A DNA stretch of 64,000 bases from Silurus meridionalis (lineage: Eukaryota > Chordata > Actinopteri > Siluriformes > Siluridae): the NCBI RefSeq assembly GCF_014805685.1, contig NC_060892.1, forward strand, positions 17,117,990-17,181,989, given 5' to 3'. Every line of letters begins with the position of its first letter. The first letter of the stretch is position 1. Made by a program: the position numbers and the translations under genes. The notes under the pieces were generated by a model. It was not told where the DNA came from and searched no databases. It saw only the letters and a list, made by a program, of their open reading frames with translations. Below, in pieces: positions 28,557 to 54,050 of the stretch.

Positions 28557-31500
28557 GGCTGCTTATCGTCCTGGTGGCCGAAAGAAAGGGGAAAAAATGG
28601 AGAGGACGCAAAGAGCGTGTGCGCCGAACTGAACGCTGAGCTGGAGTGCGAGCTTGGTGTCTTAGGCGGCTCACAAATATGTGCTTTGGCTTGAAGAGTT
28701 TGTGAAGGACACTTGATACTTTCCTGAGCACCACTCCCACTGGCTGATTCTGAGCCACACTCCTTTTTTTAAGGAGCTCGTCTGCAATTCGCTGTGCAAA
28801 GACATTTGACCAACTGTATGGCTAAATATGGGGTTCACCACCCAGGACTGTACCTTCACCCCAAGACGTCTTGCTCCTACCTTCTGTTCATAAACACGCA
28901 CGTTTGTTTTACTATCCTTGTGAGGACGTTTTATTGATGTAATTATCAACAAGTTAACAATCACCATTATACCTACCTAAATCTAACTTTAAATCTTCAG
29001 TCATTTTAGATTTCCTCATGAATACTTCTCAAATGTCCACATAAGGTCAAAATAGTCAAATATTCCTGCCCTTATACAGACAGCTGGTGAGAACGAAGAT
29101 ATAAAAACACACCACATCACCTGATCACACTGCGAAATAAAGCAAATCATTATTTTTAAATAAGGAGCTGGATTCACAGCTTTCAGCTGTCATTACTTAT
29201 TTTTATATCAGAATATTGCTGAAATATAATTGTGATTTTATAATCATCATTCATGTAAACATTTTAGAGCTTACACACACATCTCCATTAGAGATTAGAT
29301 TAACCCTCTTAATATTGAAATTTTAGTTTTTCCTTTGACCTGTGCCAAAGAGAAGAACTTTCAGGTTTAAGCTTCATCTTTTCAACATTTAGCTCATGAT
29401 TTTTTTTTTTTTTATTCAGTCCAAACAATTAACAATTAACATTTTTGCTCAAAGATGTTTGTCTGTGCTGAGATTTCAAGTTTTAAGTTTACTGTGTTTC
29501 ATGTGTATAAAGAAAGCGTTTAGCATCTATAAACACAGAAATGATTGTGCTACAGTTGCACACTCCTCCCTGGACAGAGTGCAAAATGATAAACAACCAC
29601 TTACTGACTGCAAATATGTGCAAAACTGTACATTTGTGCGCAGACAAAAGTCTATATAAACTTGAACTCACGACATTTCACTGGATTTTAAACATGTCCA
29701 TTTTACTTTTCACATATCGATCACATTTTTCCTGCCGTTCTGTGAGTGAAATGGCATTATGTTTAACAAAAACATGATGGTGAATTTCAAAGTGTTCATT
29801 AAGCTATTTTTACTCACTTACTTAAAAATGTATACAGTTTACAACTGCTAATGATCCCATCTTACTTCAACTCTAATTATATCTACTAAACTTTTTTTGT
29901 TTTATCCTGGTCATTAAAGATCCAGAATTTGTTCTAGGAATACCGAAGACAAACCTAAAGGGCATTTCAAGGTCACCAATCCACCTACTGGCCTGCTTCA
30001 GGGAGGTGAGAGAAACGCTGCATGAATACCGGGAGAAAACACACATCAGTTGTGCATCTAAAATCAAGACAAAAAAAAAAAAATACATGCACTACTACTT
30101 TGACATTACTTATTACTTAGTGTCTAAAATGTAAATTTAACATGTGGAGTTAACAAGAACACACAGCTCAATGCTTTAGAACAATATGATCATATCTACA
30201 TAAAATATAAAACAACATAAAGCATATACAGTTATGTTGTTTTATACACATTTTTTGTACATTTCATACATATTGCTTTGTTTTTATCTTTAACTAGCAA
30301 CTAAACCACATTAGCAAAAAAAAAAAAAGTTTATTAACAATTAATAAATGATTATTGTGTTCACTTTTTTATTAATTATGTACATTTATGGCATAAATTG
30401 TCATTGTATGTTGTCTTTCCATTCTTTTTTCAGGTCATTGATTGTCTATCCTAATGTGTTCACCTGTTCTATGTTAAGCTTCAGGTTATTTTGTTAATTT
30501 GCATCTCAGTTTTTGTTCTCATTTTAAGGTTTATTATGTATTCTCATTTCCTCAGAGGTTTTTCCTATTGCATTATTTCCTACTTTCGAGCTTCCTGGTT
30601 TGGACCTTTCCTCCGGTTTCTAAATTGTTTTATTGTAGATTATCATTGTTTTTTAATGTCTACATTTTGACCTGACCAACCTTTTGGATTATTTAATATA
30701 TTGCTTTCTCAAACTTCATATTACAGTTGAATTGATTAATCACAGAAGGAAACTGACTTCAATATCGGATTAAAAGCACGTTGTCCTCAAAAAAGGCTTA
30801 TAAAATGTAAATGATTATTTGAAGTCCTCTAGACTTTACAGTATGTATGTATGTCTTGTATCTGAGAGCTAAATCCCAAAGACACGACAAGCGCTTCACA
30901 GAAGTATGTCTATTGCCATGATGGTGATTTTACACTGAGCTTTTACTAATGCTAATGTCAAGAAACGCAGGAGGGAAATTCAATCTCAGCAGCTGGCCGT
31001 CTCTAAAACACTGAACGTTACTGAGGATTATCACACTGCCGTCAAAATTAAATTCAATAAGTATTACATTCTAAACAAAAACAATCAAACAAATAAATGA
31101 CAAAATATCATATATAATTTCCAGATTCTTAAATTTATTATGACTTTAATAATCAATTTTATTAGATTTATTCTTAAAAAAACTTTTTTTAATCACTAAA
31201 AAGCTTTGTATAATACAAACAGAAAGTGTTTGTACTAAGAGAAGGTGAACGAAAGTGATTTTAATTTAGTATCTCTTCGTCTTTGCTCTTTTTTTCTCGT
31301 CCATTGGGGATCTTACGTTACCCAAGGGAGTTATTTATACTTGAACCCTTCTCAACCCGACCACCTGCCCTTTAACACTAACTGTTTCAGAGCGATATCA
31401 TGAGCCAGAGTTGCACTCACAAAACTTCACCATGGCCATCGTGCATATAAAATCTTTTCGACTAAGTGTCATACAGAATTTTTAATGATAAAAGTTTGAT

Positions 31501-32246
31501 AGCGGCTATGAGATGTCTCTCAGGCTAAATTGATATCGCCCCAGACAGTTTATTTTTTTCTGACTTTCAACACAGATATATGGATATGGACATATGGACA
31601 TGGATATATTAACATAAGTATAAATAACTAGCATATGATTTTTTTTTACATCTGATGTCTGTACTGAAATGTATCATTTAGACCTCAGAAGATGCAAATA
31701 AAATGCACAAGAGAAGGAAATTATTTATTATATGAATAAATTATTACTGTATGTTGGGGTGGAAACCAGGCACGCTTTAAGAGCATGTTCCAGGTCATGA
31801 TAAGAGCAGGGAAAAAGTTAATCCTGATTTATAAAATTAAAAAAGTCCACAAAAATTCCAATATGAAAAAAACATAATCGCTTCAGTTGTAAAACGTGCA
31901 GGAATTGATGCAAAAGCTTTATTCTGAAAAAAGCTTTAATCTAAAACTAAACTATCAACCCCCCAAAATATGATTAATAATTAATAACTTAGTAAATACT
32001 ATTATTTTATTGTCCTCACCCTCTTCCAGTAATTGGATAATTATCTTGACATGTTCACCTGTTTTGTGGTAAACCTCATCTTTTTTTGTTCTTTTGCTTT
32101 TGTTCCTCATTGTGCAAAATCATGTCATGCACTTATATGCTTTACTTCTTGTTAGTGCCTGTGCATGCTCTGGTTTTGATCCTCACTTATATTTCATATT
32201 TTCATGTAAACAATGTAAACACTGCCTCACAGTTAAAGCAAAAATT

Positions 32247-32297
<51 letters not shown>

Positions 32298-32581
32298 TCC
32301 TCAAACTCGAACATAGAGTCCTGCTAATCCCAGAAAAGCCCTGCTGTCACTTTGGATTTTGAAGTGACATCAAGTTTGGCTTTCACTAAAATCTACAGTC
32401 ATGTTAATGCTGTAATAAATTAACACTAGCACAAAGTTCATGACAGACGTCTACTGAGCGAATGACATTGATGCAAAATGTCTGAGCATTTCGGGATTTT
32501 TTTTAAACCAAAGGAAGTAAAGATGGCAAGAAGATTTATTAATGTTAGTCACATTGAGATCTAAACACACTAAAAAGTTAG

Positions 32582-32641
<60 letters not shown>

Positions 32642-32940
32642 ACATGTTTGTATAAAACTGAAGTGATAATTTCACAAAAATAAAATCTGAAGTTTGTACA
32701 GTTACTCTTAAAACATCATGCTTAATTGGTTTAGATCTTCTGCTAAGCATCAGGTTGTATTTAAGCCCAAATAGCTGGATACATCTTCCAGGAGATTCAA
32801 TTTACAGCTGTAACTGTAGTTCTTTACGACACTACAACAAACGCAAACACACACGCATCCACACAGGCATGCGGGTCATTATATTGTAACACACAAACTG
32901 CCTCACAATCTTTATAGTTAACACTTACTTCATTATTACA
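28557..32940. other. Upstream of tropomyosin exon 1a; otherwise no gene seen
   Basis: On the minus strand the first few hundred bases would hold the muscle-type promoter. A CArG-like box with one mismatch (CCATATTTAG) lies at 28822-28831, about 270 bp upstream of the exon 1a ATG. (CA)n lies at 32252-32294 and (GT)n at 32587-32640. From 29 to 32 kb the sequence is AT-rich and I recognise no gene or repeat family. Confidence 0.35.
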
Positions 32941-33024
32941 ATGTCAAAGTATAAAAATGGTCATGATACCAGAACTGGTTTGGTGGAAAGAATTTTACAG
33001 TAACTATACATGCTTACTTCTTCT

Positions 33025-35105
33025 TCTTTCAGCTGCTCCCATTATGGGTCGCCACAGAGGATCATTCGTCTCCATACCCCCCTGTCCCCTACATCTGCCT
33101 CTATCACACCAACTACCTGCATGTCTTTCCTCAACACATCCATAAACCTACTCTTTGGTCTTCCTCTTTTCCTCCTTCCTGGTGGCTCCATCCTCAGCAT
33201 TCTCCTACTGATATACCCCATGTCCCTCCTCTGCACATGTCCAAACCATCTCAATCGAGCCTCTCTCACTTTCTCCCCAAAACTGTCCCTTTTCGTCACT
33301 ACCAATAAAAATCTAAACATCTTCAGCTCTGCTACCTCCAGCTCCGCCTCCTGTCTTTTACTCAATGCCACTGTCTCTAATCCATACAACATCGCAGGTC
33401 TCACCACAGTCCTTTAAATTTCCCTTTCACTCTTGCAGATACCCTACTATAACAAATCACTTCTGCCACTCTTCTCCACCCACTCCATATTACCTGCACT
33501 CTGTTGATCCCAGGTACCTGTCCACCACTCCCAGGAAAGGGCTTAGAGCTGATCCTTGATGCAATCCAACCTCCACCTTGAATCAGTCTGTCGTTCCTAA
33601 AGCACACTTTACTGCTTGTCACACTGTCTTCATACATGTCCTGCCCCACCCTCACATACTTCTATGCCAGACCTGACTTCCTCATACAATACCCCAGCTC
33701 TTCTCTCGGCACTCTGTCGTACGCTTTCTCTAGATGCACAAACACATAATGCAATTGCTTCTGACCTCCTCTATACTTCTCCATCAACATTCTCAAAGCA
33801 AATAATGTATCCTTGGTGCTCTTCCCTGGCATGAAACCATACTGCTGCTCACAGATGGTCACCTCTTTCTCCTCATGCTGTCCTGCACTTCCTCATTCCA
33901 CCACCATGTCTCTTTCCCTTTCTTTCTATTTCCAGATGTCACACCAAGTACCTTTGTAGCTGTCTCCCCTATCACTTCTGCAGTAGTTGTCCAATCATCC
34001 AGCACCTCTTCACCACCACCACCGAGCCCCTGTCTGACCTCTTCCCTGAACCTCACATTACAGTCTTCCTCCTTCTGTTTCCACCATCCTATTCTTCTTT
34101 CAGTCCTTACTCTCCTCCTCTTCTTCTTCATCTCCAAAACCATCCTACAGACTAACATCCGATACTGTGTAGCTTCACTGTCCCCTGCCAACACCTTACA
34201 GTCTCCAATCTTCTTCAGGTTGCACCTCCTACATAGAACATAATCCACCTGTGTGCACCTTCCTTCACTCTTATGTCACCCTATGCTTCTCCTTCTTCTT
34301 AAAATAAGTATTTATCACTGTCATTTCCATCCTTTTTTAGCAAACCACCATTTGCCCTAACACCATTTGCCCTTCTACCTTCCTCTCCTTAAGGCCATAC
34401 CTACCATCACCTCCGTTCCCTTCATCAACATGGCCAATGAAATCTCCCCTAATCACCAATCTTTCATTTCTAGGTACACCTTCTACCACTTCATCTAACT
34501 CACTCCAGACTTTTTCCTTTTCCTCCATCTCACAACCCACTTGTGGAGCATAACTACTGTTGGCATTTATCATCGCCCCTTCAACTTCCAGCTTTAAGTT
34601 CATCATCAGAAACTCTCTTCACCTCCACTACATTCTTACTGCACTCTTCCTTCAGGATCACCCCTACACTATTTCCTTTTCGATCCACACCATGATAGAA
34701 CAGTTGAAACCCACCTTCAATATTCCTGGCCTTACACCCTTTCCACTTGGTCTCCTGAACACACAGCATATCTACTTTTCTCCTCTCCATCATATCAGCT
34801 ATCTCTCTCCCTTTACCAGTCATGGTACCAACATTTAAAGTACCAACCCGAACCTCCACTCCCCTACACTTCTCCTTTTCCTGTTGTCTCTGTAGATGTC
34901 TTCCTCCTCTCCTTCTCCTCCTTCGGCCAACTGTAGCCCAATTTCCACCGGTACCCTGTTGGCAAACAAAACCTGTGGCGGTCGTTGGTAAAAATGTAAA
35001 TTCTGATTTGTGATCCGCATATTTGATTTGGCACATGTTTTACGCTGGATGCCCTTCATAACGGAACCCTCCCCATTAATCCGGCAGTGCGTACCAGCTT
35101 CCGGC
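33025..35105 (-). mobile_element. RTE-like LINE copy C (5' region, endonuclease, deleted RT, 3' tail)
   Basis: The only copy here with the 5' part. On the minus strand: a 5' region at about 35105-35005, then an apurinic-type endonuclease (VGTLNVGTMTGKGREIADMM, VDMLCVQETKWKG, then SSYAPQVGCEMEEKEKVWSE and RGDFIGHVDEGN, where the family normally has an ADFNGH-like motif). The linker MDYVLCRRCNLKKIGDC comes next. A large internal deletion around 33860 jumps from MRRKR to CEQQYGFMPGKSTKDTLFAL. The tail ends at about 33027-33066. Stops, frameshifts and the missing N-terminal half of the RT make it inactive. Confidence 0.88.
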
Positions 35106-36296
35106 ATCATTTCACAGTACTGTACATATAGCCTACTCTACTTACGACCAAATGTTACGACCGATTTGTCGGTCCCAATTGTGGTCGTAAATCGGCGACT
35201 ACCTGTATCAGTATTATCTGTGAAAAGATTCAACAAAAAAAATTATAATATTTTTCTACAGTAAAACTAAATGTTTCTCTTATAAGTAACCTTTATAAAT
35301 AAGTTCATAAACAAACAATAAATAAAGTTTATAATTATAAAATTACTAATTTGTACAGTTACTTTTAAAACATCATGCTTAATTGGTTTAGTTCTTCTGC
35401 TAAGGATCAGGTTGTATTTAAGCCAAATCCTGGATATCTTAGCCAGGAGATTTATATGTATATAAATAAGGTCATAAATAAACAAGTTTATAATGATAAA
35501 TGTATTAAAATGACTAATCACATTAATTAAAATCAGCCTTAGTTAGATCAAGTTACTAATTTCTATGTGTGTAAAAATATTTTCAAAAAGTCAGTAACTT
35601 TCTCAATCCCTACACTAACATTATGCAGGAGTGCGATCTCAAACAACAAGGGAGTAAAAAAGTCTTAACACATCTTGGAGATGAATGGTTATAAAGTGGA
35701 CAGTAAGTTTCAGAAGGCTGAAATTAGATGGCTCCTGACTCCGCTCAAGCCTGATATAACTGCACCGTGTTCTGCTGACTCATACATTCTCCCACATTCC
35801 AGCTAACCGGCTAAAGTTCCTGCCTCACATTACCGCGACAGCTCCACACTAATCAACTTCAAACAGGCCAACAGGGGATCCCGGATGAGTTCAGATAAAA
35901 ATATTCAGTGGGATTTTCATGCTTAATCCACACTAAGCACACCGTCCTGAATCCACTTGACTGAGAGTGTCAGCAAAGAAAAAAGTTTGTCTGGTCGTCT
36001 GGTGAAATCTTTAAAAGATATAAATAGATCAGTACAACTGAGTACAACTTTCTCATCAGAAAATGACTCCTTAGCTAGCTTTCTTTCTTTCTGTTAGCAT
36101 GTACAGAGTCCCCCAATGTCCCGCAACATGCTGGGTCATACGATGAGGGGATGACAGGCTTTGTTTATAAAGCTGGATAGCTGTTTATACAAGCAATTTT
36201 TCAGTCACAAGACTCATGTGTGAAGAAACATTGTCCATATTCTCATGTGTGTGTACAACTTAATGGCATTCAAATTTCAAGTTCAAATCACAAACA
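35106..36296. other. Intergenic; repeat fragments only
   Basis: 35145-35215 contains a cgtaaatcgg / gactacctgta phrase, probably the end of a non-autonomous DNA element. 35351-35452 is a second copy of 32693-32796 (see findings). No gene recognised. Confidence 0.4.
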
Positions 36297-37450
36297 CTGA
36301 TCAGCCATAACATTAAATTCACTCACAGGTGAAGAAAATTTTTAAGGGATTGTATATATTAACATGTATTAACATTATAACATATATGAGCAGCAGATGA
36401 ACAGTCAGTTCTGGAAGTTGTGGAATATGTGTCGAGAAGTAGGTCAAAGCATCTCCAAAACACCAGGTCTTGTGAGGTGTTTCCAGTTTGTAGCCATTAC
36501 TACATTCCAAAAGTGGTCCAAGGAAGAAGAACAGGTGAACCAGAGAGATGGCCATGAGTGCTTGGCGTTTACTGATGCAGCAGAACAAACTGCTGAAAAT
36601 TTTCATGTTGGCTCTGAGAGAATATAGTAAGACACACAAACTATCGCAGTTTGCTGGGTATTAAGCTGCAGGGCTGCAGAGGTGTTGGAAAGCCTATACT
36701 GCCCCCTGTACACCACCACCAGCTCCTACAATTGGCATCTGAACTAGACTATAGAGCAATAAATAAGGAGGCCTGATCTGAGGAATCATATTTTCTTACC
36801 TGGGGAAGAATGGCACAAGCTGATATAAGAAAGCAAGCTGGCAAAGGTGGTGTGATGCTTTGGATCATGCTTTGCTGAAAATCTTGTGCCTTTACATTTT
36901 ATTTGTCACATACACATTCACACAGAGTACAACATGTAGAAATGTTTTATATGACTATCCAACAAGTAAACAGAAATAGAGTAAAAAAAATTTTGTTTAT
37001 TAAAATATAAAGTAAAAATGTATGCAAGTATAATATGAGTATAAGTTATAACTAAGTATAAAAATTTAGATCAAATAATTAAAATGTACATAATATCATT
37101 CTTTTTATTTTATCCCTGTTTTTTATAAAACTGAGGATTTTATATCTTCTGAAACATTCTTGCAGACCAATCTAATAGGAGTGGCCTCTTTCATCGGGAG
37201 AATGTGCCCTGCTCATCCACACTGCAAAAAAAAAGTTCAGGAATGGTTTGGGGGACAAGAGTTTAAGATGTTGAAGTCACTTACCCCAGATCTCAATCAG
37301 ATTGAGCAGCTGTGTGATGTGCTGGAGACAAAGTAGATCCATGAAGGCTTACAGGATCCACTGTAGAAGTCTTGTGGCCAGATAACACAGCACACATTCA
37401 GAAGTCTTGAAAAGTCAAGGCCATGATGGGTCAGAGCTGTTTTCTGACAT
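36297..37450 (+). mobile_element. Tc1/mariner-like remnant (second family), with an insertion
   Basis: Begins with a Tc1-type terminal phrase (gatcagccataacattaa). A decayed transposase follows, read on the plus strand (SISKTPGLVRCFQFV, KWSKEEEQVNQRDGHECLAF, then near 37150-37440 pieces equivalent to DLNQIEQL and the C-terminal MGQSCF). About 36890-37140 is unrelated AT-rich sequence inserted in it. Many stops make it inactive. Confidence 0.7.
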
Positions 37451-48739
<11,289 letters not shown>

Positions 48740-49150
48740 GGCGAGGCGCGAGCGAGTAACGCTGGATTCGAAATTCCCGTCTGTCCGCACACGGGAATCC
48801 CCCAAACCCAAATAAAAGTCCTTAAACCATCCAAGGAAACAGAAATCAGTCCGACCTGAAAGAGAACCGTTTTTTCGTAACTGTAACGTTTATTCTGCAC
48901 GCGCTTCCCCGGCTCTCACTGGGCGGTGGCGACGGTGAAGGCAACAGCGGCAGCACGAGCTCCTCTCCTCCCCCTTCTCCCTCTCTCTCTCTGTCTATCT
49001 CTCTCTCTCTCATCCCGTCGCTGTGCTGCTGCTGCTGCTGCCGCTGATGCGCGAGAGGACTCCCCACCTCCCACATACACACACGCACACACACACACAC
49101 ACACGCACACACACAACCAATATGCTGACGTCAAAGCTGTCGTGAACCTC
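48740..49150 (-). promoter_or_regulatory. gnao 5' UTR / promoter with perfect CRE
   Basis: The sequence upstream of the gnao ATG is GC-rich (including gcagcagcggcagc-type tracts, a CT run at 48978-49012 and CA runs at 49076-49114). A perfect palindromic TGACGTCA lies at 49126-49133, about 390 bp upstream of the ATG, the binding core for CREB/ATF. No TATA box was seen. Promoter activity is inferred. Confidence 0.45.
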
Positions 49151-49334
49151 CACTGTCGTGAATGAAACACGTGCAAGAAGGCGATTTTTCTTATTACATT
49201 TTTCCGACGCATTGAAAAGGGGGTAAGGTAAGGGTAAAAAACGCGTCACTTACGTATTTTGACGACACACTAACGCCTTCAAACGATAGAAGTGAGCTTC
49301 CCTCCAAAGCTCACTACCACATACACACTTATAC

Positions 49335-49560
49335 AGTGGCGGCCTGTGCATTTCACACCTAGGCCTTCAGTGTTGTCCCACATGAATCAACCCACCTGTT
49401 AATATCATCATTATGACGTCATGCCAATAGAAACTATCAATATTATAGAGAAATCTGCATCACAGACAGGTATCTCATGCAGCGAGAATGCCAGTGAACA
49501 CAATTCAACAAGTCTCCTTTCACTGCAGCCACATCTGCATCACCCACATACATCATCTCT
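49335..49560 (-). mobile_element. Non-autonomous element, related to 40345-40560
   Basis: On the minus strand it carries gcagtgaaaggagacttgtt and ctgcatgagatacctgtctg, then ends at cacaggccgccactg. It contains its own TGACGTCA at 49414-49421. Followed at 49585-49650 by a common fish repeat end (tggcatctgctaaatgcc). Confidence 0.5.
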
Positions 49561-49679
49561 AACAGAAAAATCAATATTGACCTTTTGTAAGTACTTTTGT
49601 ACGTCGCTCTGGACAATGGCATCTGCTAAATGCCATAAATGTAATTGTAGCCAGTTAAAATGATTTCAGGTTATCAGTG

Positions 49680-51095
49680 CATTTTGATGATACAACCTGA
49701 AGGAGATTAGAGACTGTGAGGCGTTGGCATGGGACAGTGTAGCTAGACAGCATCGCATGGTGGCCTGTAGGATTGTTTCGAGGGTGAAAAAGAAGAGGAA
49801 GAGGAGAGTGAAGACTAAAAGAAGAACAAGATGGTGGAAACTAAAGGAGGAAGTCTGTAGTGTGAGATTCAGGGAAGAGGTCAGACAAGAAGAGTTGGAC
49901 ACTAAGGAAGGTGAAAAGGATTTATACAGGCAGGGGGACCGAGCTGGGAAGGATGTGCTGCAAGTTAGAGCAATAAAGCAGGGAGATGGAAATGTGTTGA
50001 CTAGTGAGGAGAGTGTTTTGAGAAGATGGAGGGAGTATTTTGGGAAGCTGATGAATGAGGAAAATGAGAGCGAGAGAAGGTTGGATGGTGTGGAGATGTT
50101 GAAGCAGGAAGTGGATAGGATTAGTAAGGAGGAAGTGAGAGCAGCGATTAAAAGGATGAAGAGTGGAAAGTCGGTTGGACCAGATGACATACCAGAAAAA
50201 GCATGGAGATGTTTAGGAGAGATGGCAGTGGAGTTTTTAACCAGATTGTTTAACAAGGTTTTGGAAGGTGAGAGGATGCCTGAAGAACGGAGAAGGAGTG
50301 TGCTGGTACTGATCAAAGTGTACGACAGGATGCAGAGAAAGGAGTTGTGGCATTGTATGAGGAAGTCAGGTGTGGCAGAGGAGTATGTGAGGGTGGTGCA
50401 GGACATGTATGAGGACAGTGTGACAGCAGTGAAGTGTGCAGTAGAAACGACAGACTGGTTCAAGGTGGAGGTGGGACTGCATCAAGGATCGGCTCTGAGC
50501 CCTTTCCTGTTTGCAGTGGTGATAACAAAGCTGATGGACGAGGTCAGACAGAAGTCTCCATGGACTATGATTTTGTGATTTGTGGTGAGAGTAGGGAGCA
50601 GGTTGAGAAGAGTCTTTTTGATTTCTGATAGTAGGGTATCTGCGAGAGTGAAAGGAAAGGTTTATAGGACTGTGGTGAGACCTGTGATGTTGGATGGTTT
50701 AGAGACAGTGGCATTGAGTAAAAGACAAGAGGTGGAGCTGGAGGTACCAGAGCTGAAGATGTTGAGATTTTCATTGGGAGTGACGAGGATGGACAAGATT
50801 AGAAACAAGTTTATTAGCGGGACAGTGCATGTAGAATGTTTTGGGAAGTAAGAGAGGATTGAGATGGTTTGGACATGTGCAGAGGAGGGACATGGGGTAT
50901 ATCGGTAGGAGAATGTTGAGGATGGAGCCACCAGGAAGGAGAAAAAGAGGAAGACCAAGGAGGAGGTTTATGGATGTGGTGAGGGAAGACATGCAGGTAG
51001 TTGGTTTGAAAGAGGCAGATGTAGAGGACAGGGGGGTATGGAGACGGATGATCCGCTGTGGTGACCTCTAAAGGGAGAAGCCATAAGAAGAAACA
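49680..51095 (+). mobile_element. RTE-like LINE copy D (linker, deleted RT, post-RT, 3' tail)
   Basis: Plus strand. It begins in the linker (DSVARQHRMVACRIVSRVKK), has an in-frame deletion joining REEVRQ to EELDTKEGEKD, then [40 protein letters not shown] second deletion joins directly to the KVYDRMQRKELWHC box, so the EQQYGF region is lost. VGLHQGSALSPFLFAVV follows, and the YADD-type box is damaged. It ends with the family tail (ctctaaagggagaagccata) near 51065-51090. The 284-codon open stretch is long but not a working enzyme. Confidence 0.88.
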
Positions 51096-51364
51096 CTGTT
51101 ACATCAAAATAATTGGTCATAGTAACAGTAACTCTGTCATAAATTCCCTGTTACAGCATAATAACGTTCACTATTACACACTATTATAACAAAATAATTG
51201 ACGTCATTGAAACACACCCAACTTTGTTTTCCCGCCATTATCCTGAAATGTGTTTTGACCCTGTACATCAGATTATTTTCATTACTAAGAGAAAAAAAGC
51301 TTGATTCAGATGATAAACAAAACGTTCTTAATGAGCCATATGACTCGTCTTTATGTTTATACCC

Positions 51365-51422
<58 letters not shown>

Positions 51423-51527
51423 CGTGTACAATCAAGTGATTTCTTAGGTGTGTAAAATACCACTGATATCACGGACTGGAATAACAACAGGACGTTCACA
51501 GAGTCTACAGGATATACAATAATACCA

Positions 51528-51577
<50 letters not shown>

Positions 51578-51719
51578 GAGATTCTGACGGATTACTTCAC
51601 AGAGATAAGATGTATCAGATGAACCACCCGCTTAACGTGCTTTTATCGTTATTACCGGTGACCTTGTTGATGCTCTGTGACATCACCGACATCAAAAGAA
51701 CATGAAACACCATAGGTGT

Positions 51720-51751
<32 letters not shown>

Positions 51752-51854
51752 TAGTGAAGAAAGTGTCTGTGAGCACAATGTGGAGTTAGAGCACTGACAC
51801 ACGTTCCTTAGTTCTAATCACTGTTCTGTTCTCTTAAACAGTGGGCAGACCTTA

Positions 51855-51903
<49 letters not shown>

Positions 51904-53411
51904 CTCTAGAACCGAAATGAATGCGATATCTCAAACATCTAATACTTTAATGGAAGGTCAGTGTAATGCTCTAATGCAGAAAATCCTCGTACATGTCATT
52001 AATCTGACAGATCGCCTCCCATGAAAGCTATTCACTCCTGAGATTAATAACATTCCTCATAAATCACACCAGAACACAAATATACAGAAACCCTGAAGGG
52101 ACCCACACAAGAACAACAAACAAACACAATCATAGAAACCTATATTATTTAATATTATTTTTTTATTTTATTCGTTAATTAAATAAAGTAAGTGTTGTGC
52201 AAGATACAATTCCACCATTTCCTCATTAAAAATATATGAAAATCATACTTACACTACATATATTTTTAGACTTATAGTGTTTATTTTCTATCCCCAAAGG
52301 CTCCTTCAAAAGAAACTATTTAATTCATAAATATATTTGTATTCTTTTATTTTATTTTAGTAAACTTAATTTTTATTCTGGTTTGTTAATTTATTCACCA
52401 AGTTAGTTTATTCTTTGTAAAAAATATATATATATATAATAATAAAAAAAAAAACAAGATCAGAGAAGGGAAATTTTGATTCTTTTTATTTAAAATGTTA
52501 TTAGTCACATATCTACAAATTTAAAGATTCAAGAGTTTATTGTCATATGTACAGGAAACAGTGTGTTACACCAAATTCCTACCATGAGAAAATCTCACTA
52601 AAACAATTTGTGAATTACATGTAATTCACTCAAATGTTTCATTTCCTCATTTGTATCTTTCAAATCATAACTTCGTGATTGTAACGTATGTAACAAGCTG
52701 CAATCTGTTGTCTTACTAACTTCAAGAGAGAGAAAAACATACACAAATCAAATCCCCAAAGGTTTATTGTTGTACAAACAGACATTTATTTGTGAAAAAC
52801 TTCATATTTGGGCAGTGAGGCACATTCATAGTCATAATCCAAAAACACCTTGAAACTTGATTCACGCACACACACACTTTTTTTTTTTTTTTTTTTACAT
52901 TTACATTAATGGCATTTTGGCATATGCCCTTGCAGAGTGATTTCCAACTGAGCAGGGGAGAGTTAAGGGCCTTGCTCAAGGGCCCAGCAGTAGCAGCATG
53001 TGACCTGCTGATCCAAAGTCCAATGCCTTAACCACGGAGTTACTACCTCCCTCATGCACACACACTCCAGAGATGTAGTTCTCTCATATTATTATTTTCA
53101 TTCATATTAGTTTTCAACATTCCTTTTTATTTATTTTTATTTTTTTACCAAAATGTAAACAAAACTACAGGCAGCTCCAGTATTATTGGCACCCTTAATA
53201 AAGACAGATAAAAAAATCTGTGTATTTAGTTTTAAATCATCATGAAAACATTGTTTAACAAAAAAAAAGTCAAAATGATTGCTTTGCAATATTTGTGAAT
53301 AACAACACTATCCATTTTTACTTCTTTTCTGTTTTACATCCATCACAAATAATACAAAAAGCATGTTCGATTCGAAACTCTGCAACTTTCTGTGCACCCA
53401 ACATCCAAGCA

Positions 53412-53484
<73 letters not shown>

Positions 53485-53837
53485 TATATATATAGATAGA
53501 TATATATATATTTTTTATTTTTATTTTTTTTTTTTACTTTAAACTAACAACTGACTGAAACCAATTCATACAAAATCAGTTCAGTTGTAAAGACCAGAAG
53601 GGATTTAAATTGGAATTATTTTCAAAAAGCAGATACAGAGCACTAAACCTGCACTCACAGAAATGTGCTCAAGAAGTTTGGTGCAAGTTTCTGTATTGTT
53701 CACTGGCTCTTAGATTCACCTCATAAACGACTTTGTTATCAACCGGATGTGTTAGGAGAAAGACAAACAGGAAGTGGAGAGCATGAGGGTCATCGTGGAA
53801 AACAAAAACACCTGTAGAATGTCTGGGATCTCTTATT

Positions 53838-53883
<46 letters not shown>

Positions 53884-53987
53884 AAACGTGCAGATCTTCA
53901 TGATAAACACAGTTCAATTTGGAAGAAAAAAGTAAAAGAAAATTGCTCTAATGTGTCTGTTTTTCAAAGCTCTCTTTAGGACTTGTT

Positions 53988-54050
<63 letters not shown>

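Noticed and set aside
32693..35452. LTR retrotransposon bounded by the ~100-bp direct repeats
   Set aside because: No TG...CA ends, primer site, polypurine tract or gag/integrase; the interior is a LINE in reverse orientation.
49666..50463. 265-codon minus-strand open frame opposite LINE copy D
   Set aside because: Shadow frame of the LINE's coding strand; the plus strand carries recognisable RT motifs.
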